From positions 248,001 through 312,000 of the forward strand of contig JAJEDJ010000001.1 in the NCBI GenBank assembly GCA_022821545.1: DNA of 64,000 nt, given 5' to 3'. Below the pieces are notes generated by a model. It saw nothing but the letters and a program-made list of their open reading frames with translations, was not told the origin of the DNA and ran no database searches. The position numbers were made by a program, and so were the translations under genes. The DNA is from Caldilineaceae bacterium. Its GTDB lineage: Bacteria; Chloroflexota; Anaerolineae; Caldilineales; Caldilineaceae. Below are positions 17,341-24,863 of the stretch, piece by piece (within the stretch, counting starts at the first letter, position 1; each line of letters begins with the position of its first letter).

Positions 17341-18402
17341 AATTCGCCGTCCGCTGCGGCTGGACTCGTAAGCCGCGTCCACAACTTTGGCGACTCGTAT
17401 GGCGTCCTCGCCGGTTGCCAGGGGTTCACCATTGCCCTGGCAGGCACTGATAAAGGCACGCAGGAAGGTCTCGCCGGAGGCGCCGCCGTAGGCCGGTGAA
17501 TCGCCGAACGTGTAGTCAAATGTGCGTTGGGGCGCCGACGCCCAGCTGGGATGGGCGCTTTCGACATAGATGCTGCTCGGCGTGCCATTGGAGCTCCAGG
17601 TGATGCGTCCCAGGCGGCCGTTCACGCCGACGTAGGTGTCGTACCCGACGGCGTTGTGATAACCGCCCCCGCTCATGGACAGCATGTACCCGGCGTGAAG
17701 CGTGCCGACCGCGCCTGAGGCGAAGCGAAGGGACAGGGCGGCTACGTCCTCCACGTCGATATCCTCGCCGCTGCGCGTTGCGACCTGCGCGGCCACCGAC
17801 ACGATCTCGTCCTGCGTGATGTTCAGGATCTGGTCGATGTAGTGGCAGCCCAACCAGGAGAGGATGCCGCCGCCGGCCTTATCCTGGTTGAAAAGCCAGT
17901 GCCGGGGATTGCGCACCTGCACCTGGGTCGTCACCATGCGCATTTCGACGGATACAAGGTCGCCGATGAGCCCCTGCTCGACAATGCGGCGGGCATCCTG
18001 GATGGGCGGGAGTGATCGATTCTGGTAAAAGACGCCGAGCTTGCGCCGTTCGCGTTTGGCGACCGCCGCGACTTGCGCGCTTTCGACCGCGGTCTTGCCG
18101 ATCGGCTTGTCGGTGATAACGTGTTTACCCGCTTCCAGGGCGCGAATGAAGACCGGCGGTCCCAGATCGTTGCGGAGCGCGCCGACGACAAACAGGATCT
18201 GCTGGCGGCCCAAAACGGAGGCCAGATCGGTCGTCGTGCCGCTGATCTTCTCGCCCTGGCTCTCGACGGTCGCCTGCAACAAGGCCTCGTCCTCGTCCCA
18301 GAGGGTGATGCCGGCAACCTCCGGCACTGCCTGCAGGGTGCGCAGGTGGGCCAGAGAGTGGGGATGGGATAACCCTAATAGAGCTGCGTGTACTTCCTGC
18401 AT
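17332..18402 (-). CDS. Gfo/Idh/MocA family oxidoreductase
   Basis: 356 residues. An N-terminal Rossmann-type dinucleotide fold (HAALLGLSHPHSLAHLRTL) is followed by the family's KP motif in GKHVITDKPIG, where the lysine orients nicotinamide and substrate. The C-terminal alpha/beta domain includes SWLGCHYIDQIL, supplying the conserved catalytic histidine. These enzymes oxidise or reduce sugars, inositols or their derivatives with NAD(P). The usual GxGxxG is replaced by GLSHPH, seen in some subfamilies. TGGAGG lies 9 bases before the ATG. It is divergent from the oxidoreductase set starting at 18606 and only distantly related to it. Its last codons are part of a 13-bp tandem repeat. Confidence 0.9.
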   Translation of the reverse strand: MQEVHAALLGLSHPHSLAHLRTLQAVPEVAGITLWDEDEALLQATVESQGEKISGTTTDLASVLGRQQILFVVGALRNDLGPPVFIRALEAGKHVITDKPIGKTAVESAQVAAVAKRERRKLGVFYQNRSLPPIQDARRIVEQGLIGDLVSVEMRMVTTQVQVRNPRHWLFNQDKAGGGILSWLGCHYIDQILNITQDEIVSVAAQVATRSGEDIDVEDVAALSLRFASGAVGTLHAGYMLSMSGGGYHNAVGYDTYVGVNGRLGRITWSSNGTPSSIYVESAHPSWASAPQRTFDYTFGDSPAYGGASGETFLRAFISACQGNGEPLATGEDAIRVAKVVDAAYESSRSGRRIDI

Positions 18403-18605
18403 CGGTTCAGGCCTCCACGAAGATGTGCTTGGAAAGAGGTAAATTCAGCCCTGTTTCGCTATGGGCGGCGGAATCATGCGCGGTAGCGTAATTTGGCAGA
18501 ATACGTTAGCATATCGTAAAGGTGATTCAACGGCGTGTCAACCTGCCGCGCTTCTCAAGGTCCGCAGCCATCGTTCGAGTTCCGAAACGCCCCGGGGGGA
18601 ATCCA

Positions 18606-19715
18606 ATGTACAGAGCAGCGGTCATCGGCCTGGGCCGAATGGGCAGTACGTTCGACGATGAGATTACGCGCGGCGGCTCCATCTTTCTTCCCTATTGCCA
18701 CGCGCCCAGTTACGTTGCGTCACCGCACACAGAGCTTGTCGCGGGCGCCGACCTCCATGCCGAACAGGGCGCCATTTTCGCAGAACGCTGGGGCCTGACC
18801 GGTGAGCAGATCTACGGCGACCACCGCGAGATGCTGGCAGCCGAACGGCCGGACTTCGTCAGCATCTGCACGACGGCACGCCACCGGGCCGCAATCATCG
18901 AGGACGCGATCCAGGCCGGCGTCAAGGCGATCTGGGCCGAAAAGCCGATCGCGCTCAGTCTTGCCGAAGCCGACGCCATCGTAGAGCTCAGCACGCGCAA
19001 CGGCGTTGCCATTGCGGTCAATTGTTCGCGCCGCTACAGTCCATTCCTGTCCGAAGCGCGGCGCATGGCCCGTGAAGGGGAGCTGGGCGAACTGCTCCAG
19101 ATTACGGCCTACGCCGAGTGCCATCTCTCCCATAACGGCAGCCACGCGATCGACACGATGCGCTATCTTGTCGACGGCGACGTGGACTGGGTATTCGGCG
19201 AGATGGAGTCTGACGAGGAGGCAGCCGGCGAGGAAGACCTGAAGGGCAACGGATACCTGGCCTTCGACAACGGCGTGCGGGGTTTCATCCGGGCCATGCC
19301 GACCGGCACGGCGCAGTGGGAGTTCGACCTCATAGGCACGGAAGGACGGGTGCGGTCACTGGCAAACGGGGCGGACACGCAGTTTTATCGCTGGGTTCCC
19401 GGCGGCCTGCGTGACGAGGGCCTGCCGGCGCGGGCGCCGTTTCCTCTGCCGTTAAGCATTCAGGGAACAGGGCTCACGGTCATCGCCGACCTTGTCGATG
19501 CAATGGAGACCAGTTCAGAACCGCGCTGCTCGGCTGAAGACGGCCGCAAGGCGCTGGAGATCGCGATCGCCCTGCGCGAGTCGCACCGGCAGGGCGGCCG
19601 CCGCGTGGACCTGCCCGTGGCCGACCGTTCGCTGCGCATACTGTCGGTCGAGATAGGCGGGGACGCGGTGCCCGCCCGCGTACGGCGGCTGCAACAGGAG
19701 CCCGCGGCCGCGTAG
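18606..19715 (+). CDS. Gfo/Idh/MocA family oxidoreductase, tandem copy 1
   Basis: 369 residues from the ATG at 18606; the frame is open further upstream, but homology with the next two genes begins at MYRAAVIGLGRMG. It has a Rossmann motif GLGRMGS, AEKPIALSLAEAD with the family lysine, and SHNGSHAIDTMRYL with the likely catalytic histidine. The C-terminal region TAQWEFDLIGTEGRVRSL is also shared with the next two proteins. An NAD(P)-dependent oxidoreductase of sugar-like substrates is expected. It heads a plus-strand run of four related genes plus a PhyH dioxygenase and an isochorismatase-fold hydrolase. It is the most divergent of the three close copies. Confidence 0.92.
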   Translation: MYRAAVIGLGRMGSTFDDEITRGGSIFLPYCHAPSYVASPHTELVAGADLHAEQGAIFAERWGLTGEQIYGDHREMLAAERPDFVSICTTARHRAAIIEDAIQAGVKAIWAEKPIALSLAEADAIVELSTRNGVAIAVNCSRRYSPFLSEARRMAREGELGELLQITAYAECHLSHNGSHAIDTMRYLVDGDVDWVFGEMESDEEAAGEEDLKGNGYLAFDNGVRGFIRAMPTGTAQWEFDLIGTEGRVRSLANGADTQFYRWVPGGLRDEGLPARAPFPLPLSIQGTGLTVIADLVDAMETSSEPRCSAEDGRKALEIAIALRESHRQGGRRVDLPVADRSLRILSVEIGGDAVPARVRRLQQEPAAA

Positions 19716-19757
19716 GAAGCAACGACCCGCGAGCCGAAGCGCACAGGAGAAAGGCTT

Positions 19758-20879
19758 ATGTCCGAGAGCAGATTCCGCGCCGCCGTGATAGGCCTGGGGC
19801 GTATGGGCAGCACGTTCGACGATGAGATCAAGCAGGGGGGTCAGTTTTTCATGCCCTACTGCCATGCTCCCACCTACACGGCCTCCCCCCATACCGATCT
19901 GATCGCCGGGGCCGACCCGCACGCGGAGCAGGGCGAGATCTTTGCCGATCGCTGGGGTCTGGAACGAGGCCGGATATATGCCGACTATCGCGAGATGCTC
20001 GAGTCCGAAAGACCCGATTTCGTGAGTCTCTGTACGACCGCACGGCTCCGCGCCGGAATCATGATCGATGCGATCAACGCCGGGGTCAAGGCGATCTGGG
20101 CGGAGAAGCCGTTTACCCTCAGTCTGGCCGAGGCGGACGAAGTCATCGAGCTTGCCAACCGCAAGGGCGCCGCCATCGCCGTCAACTGCTCTCGCCGTTA
20201 CAATGTCTTCTTCACGGAAGCGCGGCGCATGGTCGATGAGGGTGAATTGGGCGAGATCCTGCAGATAACCGCTTACACACAGTGCAATCTTTCCCACAAC
20301 GGCAGCCACGCTATCGACGCCATGCGCTACCTCGCCACAGGAGACGTTGAATGGGTTTTCGGCGAGATGGAGTCGGACGAAAAGGCCGCAGGCGAACAGG
20401 ACCTGATGGGAAACGGCTACATGGCGTTTGACCATGGCGCGCGGGGTTTTCTGCGCGGCACACCGACAGGCGCCGCGCCGTGGGAGTTCGATCTGATCGG
20501 GACGGAAGGACGGGTCCGTTCCCTGGCACAGGGGATGGAGACGCAGTACTACTGCTGGGTACCCGGGGGCCTGCGGGATCAGGGACTGCCGGCAAGGGCG
20601 CCTTTTCCATTGCCTACGAAAATACCCAGTACGGGACTGTCGGTCGTTGAGGACCTCGTAAACTGTATTGAAACCGGCAGGCAGCCCCGCTGCTCGGGCG
20701 AGGATGGCCGCAAGGCGCTGGAGATCGCGATCGCACTGCGCGAGTCGCACCGCCGGGGCGGTCAACGCGTTGACCTGCCGCTGGCCGATCGCTCCCTGCG
20801 CATTCTGTCGGGAGAGATCAGCGGGGATGCAGTGCCCGCGCGCGTGCGCAGAATGCAGCGGAATCAAGCTGCCGGATAG
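19758..20879 (+). CDS. Gfo/Idh/MocA family oxidoreductase, tandem copy 2
   Basis: 373 residues with AGGAG before the ATG. It is nearly collinear with copies 1 and 3, sharing GLGRMGSTFDDEI, AEKPFTLSLAEADEV and NCSRRYNVFFTEARRM. SHNGSHAIDAMRYL, FGEMESDEKAAGEQDL and the C-terminal EDGRKALEIAIALRESHRRGG are also shared. By eye it is closer to copy 3 than to copy 1. It lacks a signal peptide and is presumably a cytoplasmic NAD(P)-linked dehydrogenase. Keeping near-identical active-site segments while varying elsewhere suggests related but not identical substrates, or a recent duplication for dosage. The gap to copy 1 is 42 bases. Confidence 0.92.
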   Translation: MSESRFRAAVIGLGRMGSTFDDEIKQGGQFFMPYCHAPTYTASPHTDLIAGADPHAEQGEIFADRWGLERGRIYADYREMLESERPDFVSLCTTARLRAGIMIDAINAGVKAIWAEKPFTLSLAEADEVIELANRKGAAIAVNCSRRYNVFFTEARRMVDEGELGEILQITAYTQCNLSHNGSHAIDAMRYLATGDVEWVFGEMESDEKAAGEQDLMGNGYMAFDHGARGFLRGTPTGAAPWEFDLIGTEGRVRSLAQGMETQYYCWVPGGLRDQGLPARAPFPLPTKIPSTGLSVVEDLVNCIETGRQPRCSGEDGRKALEIAIALRESHRRGGQRVDLPLADRSLRILSGEISGDAVPARVRRMQRNQAAG

Positions 20880-20945
20880 GACGGGTTGAGATGTGAACAG
20901 CCGGGGTCGCAGCTTCGCCGGCCGCAGCCTTCAGGAGCGATAACC

Positions 20946-22061
20946 ATGTCACAGAACGTTTATCGCGCAGCCGTAATCGGTCTTGGGCGCATGGGCAGCA
21001 CGTTCGACGATGAGATCAGGCAGGGCGGCCAGTTTTTCATGCCGTACTGTCACGCCCCCACCTACGCGGCTTCGCCCCATACGGAACTGGTCGCGGGCGC
21101 GGACCCGCACGCGGAGCAGGGCGCAATCTTCGCCGAACGCTGGGGGCTGGAAGACGGGCAGATATATTCCGACCACCGTGAAATGCTGGAAGCGGAGCGG
21201 CCCGACTTCGTGAGCATGTGTACAACTGCGCGTCTGCGCGCCGAGATCATGATCGATGCGATCAACGCCGGCGTCAAGGCGATCTGGGCAGAGAAGCCGT
21301 TCACGCTCAGTCTTGCCGAGGCCGATGAGGTGCTCGACCTCTGCGACCGCAAAGGCGTAGCGGTCGCGGTCAACTGCTCCCGCCGCTACAACGTCTTCTT
21401 CACGGAGGCTCGCCGCATGGTCGAAGAGGGGGAACTGGGCGAGCTATTGCAGATCACCGCGTATACGCAGTGCAACCTTTCCTCCAACGGCAGCCACGCA
21501 ATCGACACCATGCGCTACCTGGTCGGAGCCGACGTCGAATGGGTCTTCGGCGAGATGGAGTCGGACGAAAAGGCGGCCGGCGACGAAGACCTGATGGGCA
21601 ACGGCTACATGGTATTTGACAACGGCGTGCGCGGCTTTCTGCGGGGAACGCCGACCGGCGCCGCGCCGTGGGAGTTCGACCTGATCGGAACGGAAGGGCG
21701 GGTTCGTTCTCTCGCGCAAGGCATGGAAACGCAGTACTACCGCTGGGTCCCCGGCGGGCCGCGCGGCCGCAGCCTGCCGGCGCGGGCGCCTTTCCCCCTG
21801 CCGACCGACATCCCCAGCATGGGTTTTGCGGTGATCGAAGACCTCATACAGTGCCTGGACAGCGGCGCGGCGCCCCGCTGCTCCGGCGAGGATGGACGCA
21901 AAGCGCTGGAGATCGCGATTGCGCTGCGCGAGTCGCATCGCCGGGGCGGCCGTCGCGTGGAGCTGCCGCTGTCCGATCGCTCCCTCCGTATTCTGTCATC
22001 CGAGATCGCCCGGGACTCCGTACCTGCCCGCATCAGAAGACTCAAGGGTCGCTGGCCCTGA
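20946..22061 (+). CDS. Gfo/Idh/MocA family oxidoreductase, tandem copy 3
   Basis: 371 residues from the ATG at 20946, preceded by CAGGAG. An upstream in-frame ATG at 20886 adds 20 residues that the other copies lack. It has the same motifs as copies 1 and 2: GLGRMGSTFDDEI, AEKPFTLSLAEADEV, and SSNGSHAIDTMRYLVG, where copy 2 has SHNGSHAID. TGAAPWEFDLIGTEGRVRSLAQGMETQYY is nearly identical to copy 2. The similarity covers the full length, so this is a tandem gene duplication, not a domain repeat. The gap to copy 2 is 66 bases and shows no repeat that would mark the duplication junction. Confidence 0.92.
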   Translation: MSQNVYRAAVIGLGRMGSTFDDEIRQGGQFFMPYCHAPTYAASPHTELVAGADPHAEQGAIFAERWGLEDGQIYSDHREMLEAERPDFVSMCTTARLRAEIMIDAINAGVKAIWAEKPFTLSLAEADEVLDLCDRKGVAVAVNCSRRYNVFFTEARRMVEEGELGELLQITAYTQCNLSSNGSHAIDTMRYLVGADVEWVFGEMESDEKAAGDEDLMGNGYMVFDNGVRGFLRGTPTGAAPWEFDLIGTEGRVRSLAQGMETQYYRWVPGGPRGRSLPARAPFPLPTDIPSMGFAVIEDLIQCLDSGAAPRCSGEDGRKALEIAIALRESHRRGGRRVELPLSDRSLRILSSEIARDSVPARIRRLKGRWP

Positions 22062-22116
22062 TTCCCTTACCATTTTCCGCTCACACGGCAGCCCACAGTT
22101 CGATGGAGAAACGACC

Positions 22117-23148
22117 ATGACTGACAGAACCTATCGCGTTGCAATCATTGGCCTCGGACGCATGGGCAGCACAATCGACGACGAGTTTCCCGACAGGAGC
22201 CCGCCCTACTCAGTGGCGGCATCCTGCAAGGCCAGCGAACGTCTGCAGGTAGTGGCAGGCGCGGACGTCGATGCCGCCAAGAGGGCGGCATTCTCAGACC
22301 GTTGGGGCGTCGACGCACTCTACGAGGACTATGTGGAGATGATTCGGCAAGAGGAACCGGACATGGTTGCCGTCTGCACGCGCGGCCACTTGCACGCGGA
22401 GATGGCGACCCGGTCCGCCGAGGAAGGGGTCAGGCTGATCTTCTGCGAGAAGGCGATTGCCTGTTCGATGGTGGAGGCCGATGGTATTCTCAAGGCGGTG
22501 CGGGAAGGCGGGTCGCTGTTCAATTCAGGCGTGCTGCGGCGCTTCAACCTGAGTTATCACCAGGCGCGCGACTTGATCCGGCAGGGCGAGATCGGCGAAC
22601 CGAAAGCCGCAGTTCACTACGCCAGCACCAACCTGCTCCACGGTCATATCCACTCGATCGACACGTTGAGCTTCCTGCTCGACGATCCGAAGGTGGAGAG
22701 CATCTGGGGCGAGCTCAACTCGATCGATCATCGCATTCCGGACAACCGCCTGGATGACGACCCGTACGGCATTTTCCAGCTGACCTTTGCCGGCGGCGTT
22801 GCCGCCGCCAGCGTGCCCGCCGGCAACTGGGAGTTTGAGGTCATGGGAGAGAGCGGAAGCGTGCGCATATTTGACAACGGGACCACCCTGCAGCTGCGAA
22901 AGAACGACCCCGGCAAGACGCGCGTTGCGGTCAACGTACCGGTCGAGCCGGTACCCGAACACAGCGCGACCCAGTACTGCCTTGAAGACCTGGTCCTGGC
23001 GCACGAGGAAGGCCGGCAAACACTGGGCCCAATCGAAGTCGCTCACCACCTGACCGAGGTCTGCCTGGCGCTGGCGGAGAGCCACCGGCAGCAAAAACGC
23101 ATCTGCCTGCCGCTCGAGAACCGTTCGCTCTACATCTTCCATCGTTGA
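22117..23148 (+). CDS. Gfo/Idh/MocA family oxidoreductase, divergent fourth copy
   Basis: 343 residues from the ATG at 22117. The open frame begins 225 bases upstream, but that overlaps copy 3, and the Rossmann strand starts here. It keeps YRVAIIGLGRMGSTIDDEF and FCEKAIACSMVEADGI, where the usual EKP is EKA, an unusual change. NLLHGHIHSIDTLSFLLDD corresponds to the histidine segment. Identity with copies 1-3 is much lower, so it is an older paralogue. NAD(P)-dependent oxidoreductase activity is inferred from the fold. The proline-to-alanine change in the EKP motif could alter cofactor geometry. The last codons and stop lie in an 18-bp tandem repeat. Confidence 0.9.
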   Translation: MTDRTYRVAIIGLGRMGSTIDDEFPDRSPPYSVAASCKASERLQVVAGADVDAAKRAAFSDRWGVDALYEDYVEMIRQEEPDMVAVCTRGHLHAEMATRSAEEGVRLIFCEKAIACSMVEADGILKAVREGGSLFNSGVLRRFNLSYHQARDLIRQGEIGEPKAAVHYASTNLLHGHIHSIDTLSFLLDDPKVESIWGELNSIDHRIPDNRLDDDPYGIFQLTFAGGVAAASVPAGNWEFEVMGESGSVRIFDNGTTLQLRKNDPGKTRVAVNVPVEPVPEHSATQYCLEDLVLAHEEGRQTLGPIEVAHHLTEVCLALAESHRQQKRICLPLENRSLYIFHR

Positions 23149-23190
23149 CACCTGTTCCATCGCTGATACCTGTTCCATCGCCGATACCTG
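23137..23190 (+). repeat. Three 18-bp tandem copies spanning a stop codon
   Basis: The units are TTCCATCGTTGACACCTG (23137-23154), TTCCATCGCTGATACCTG (23155-23172) and TTCCATCGCCGATACCTG (23173-23190). The first contains the TGA of the preceding oxidoreductase gene (23146-23148). The second carries an in-frame TGA 18 bases on, and in the third it has become CGA. They are 2-3 substitutions apart. Confidence 0.95.
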
Positions 23191-23255
23191 CGGAACCTGA
23201 AGCCGGGGCCAGGCGTTACCTGATAGCAGGATTCACCAAGGTTGGGAGAACGACC

Positions 23256-24098
23256 ATGAACAATGTGAAAGTCGACGACCGTGACTGGTCAGAATTGAAC
23301 TTCGGACAGCACACTTATCAGCTTGAAGTCGAGGGCTACACCGTCCTTCCCGATCTGCTCTCCGCGGAGCATCTGGACCGCCTGCGGGAGGAGACCGACC
23401 GGCTGGACACGTTCGGCGTGGACTACAGCGTAAAGCAACAGGTGCGCCCGAAAGTCCAGTTTGCCGGCGGGGCGATTACTTCTCTGATTGCACATCCCCC
23501 CACGATCCGGTTTCTGGAACGGCTGTTTGGGGACGAGATTGTCTTCATGTCCTACGCTTACGCGCGTTCGGAGCCGGGTCATCCGGGCATCAGCCTCCAC
23601 ACCGACGGACAGCCCTACGGGTCGCAGATCTTCGGCTACGAGGGCAGCTGCCCGTGCATGGTGCGCGTGCTCTACTACCTGCAGGAACTGACGGAAGAGG
23701 TCTCGCCATTTCGCGTGATACCCCGCTCACACCTGGGCATGCACGCGCATGCCAACCCTTACGTGCGCTACGAGTCTCATCCCGAGGAGGTTATGGTAAC
23801 GGCCGCGGCCGGCTCTGCCGTGCTGATCAACCATCGCGTTTTCCATGGGAACTTCCCCAACGTGGGCGACTATTCCCGCGAGCTGCTTGCCATCGCGTAC
23901 CGACCGGCCTGGGCGGGGCCGGTCGAACCGGAGGTGGACCAGTGGCCGGCCGCAGAGCTGGATGCGCTGCCGCCGGAGGTCAAGGCTCTCTTCATCGACC
24001 GCAATACACGCAAATGGGACTTCGGCGGCGGCAACAAGCCGGCGAACATGGCCAGCGAAGCGCCCGGCATCAACCCCAGCCGCTGGGACCTTGACTGA
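23256..24098 (+). CDS. Phytanoyl-CoA dioxygenase (PhyH) family protein, second copy
   Basis: 280 residues from the ATG at 23256, preceded by GGGAG; an upstream frame from 23145 runs through the tandem repeat and is not credible as protein. The PhyH fold is shown by iron ligands H115 and D117 in SLHTDGQPYG and H197 in RVFHGNFPN, with R208 as a candidate 2-oxoglutarate ligand. VIPRSHLGMH matches the usual VPGSH segment. It is an Fe(II)/2-oxoglutarate oxygenase of unknown substrate. It is only distantly similar to the copy at 1700-2497. It is placed after four Gfo/Idh/MocA genes and before an isochorismatase-fold gene, so it may hydroxylate the same compound that the dehydrogenases oxidise. Confidence 0.88.
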   Translation: MNNVKVDDRDWSELNFGQHTYQLEVEGYTVLPDLLSAEHLDRLREETDRLDTFGVDYSVKQQVRPKVQFAGGAITSLIAHPPTIRFLERLFGDEIVFMSYAYARSEPGHPGISLHTDGQPYGSQIFGYEGSCPCMVRVLYYLQELTEEVSPFRVIPRSHLGMHAHANPYVRYESHPEEVMVTAAAGSAVLINHRVFHGNFPNVGDYSRELLAIAYRPAWAGPVEPEVDQWPAAELDALPPEVKALFIDRNTRKWDFGGGNKPANMASEAPGINPSRWDLD

Positions 24099-24176
24099 CG
24101 CTGCAGCCGCTGACGTGCGGCTGCTTGTTGACATTGACCCGTTTCGATCTTCAGCGGTCGGGGAAAGGAGGGCCGG

Positions 24177-24809
24177 ATGCCAGTTCCGGCTGAAACCGTA
24201 GAAGTTCCCGAAATCCCGTGGCAGCCCAGCGTCGAACTGCCTGCGCGGAACAGCGCCGTAGTTGTCGTTGACATGCAGAACGACTTCGTCAAGGACGGGG
24301 GCGCCCTCGTGGTGCCGGACGCCGCCGCTACCCTCGACAGTCTGCAAGAGCTGCTGGGGCGCGCCCGCGGCGCCGGCGTGCGCGTCGCCTATACACAGGA
24401 CAGCCACTTCGCCGGCGACCCCGAATGGGAGATCTGGCCGCGCCACTGCGAAACGAACAGCTGGGGGTGGCAAATCGTAGAGGAGCTGGCTCCGCAACCG
24501 GAAGACCTGGTCTGCCAGAAAAGCCGCTATGACGGGTTCTACGGCACCTGGTTGGAGCACTTTCTCGCCAACGTGTGGAATGTGCGTAACCTCGTAATCG
24601 TCGGCACGGTTTCCAGCATCTGCGTGCTGCACACGGCCGCTTCCGCCGGTCTGCGCTGGTTTTCGGTCGTCGTCCCGGCAGACTGCATATCGGCGCTTAC
24701 GGAGTTCGACCAGGCGCTTACGCTGCGGCAGGTCTCCTGGCTCTACACGGGCAGCGTGACCAGAAGCGCGGAGGCCATCTCTTTCAGCACTGTTGCAAGT
24801 GATGATTGA
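24177..24809 (+). CDS. Isochorismatase-family cysteine hydrolase
   Basis: 210 residues with an excellent ribosome site (AAAGGAGG). The catalytic triad of the isochorismatase-like hydrolases is complete: D32 in VVDMQNDF, K115 in QKSRYDGF and C149 in TVSSICVLHTAAS. With a cysteine present, an amidase activity is likelier than true isochorismatase. Known examples are N-carbamoylsarcosine amidase, nicotinamidase and ureidoacrylate hydrolase. The neighbouring oxidoreductases suggest hydrolysis of an amide intermediate. It is the last gene of the plus-strand oxidoreductase run, 78 bases after phyH. Confidence 0.9.
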   Translation: MPVPAETVEVPEIPWQPSVELPARNSAVVVVDMQNDFVKDGGALVVPDAAATLDSLQELLGRARGAGVRVAYTQDSHFAGDPEWEIWPRHCETNSWGWQIVEELAPQPEDLVCQKSRYDGFYGTWLEHFLANVWNVRNLVIVGTVSSICVLHTAASAGLRWFSVVVPADCISALTEFDQALTLRQVSWLYTGSVTRSAEAISFSTVASDD

Positions 24810-24863
24810 CCGGAAACGAGTGACTGCGCATACGCCCCCCCGCCACCCCGGCGCCGCCTAGTC

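Noticed and set aside
15932..17371. A 479-codon open frame on the plus strand over the GH63-type gene.
   Set aside because: It is the complement of conserved glycosidase sequence, with no motif of its own.
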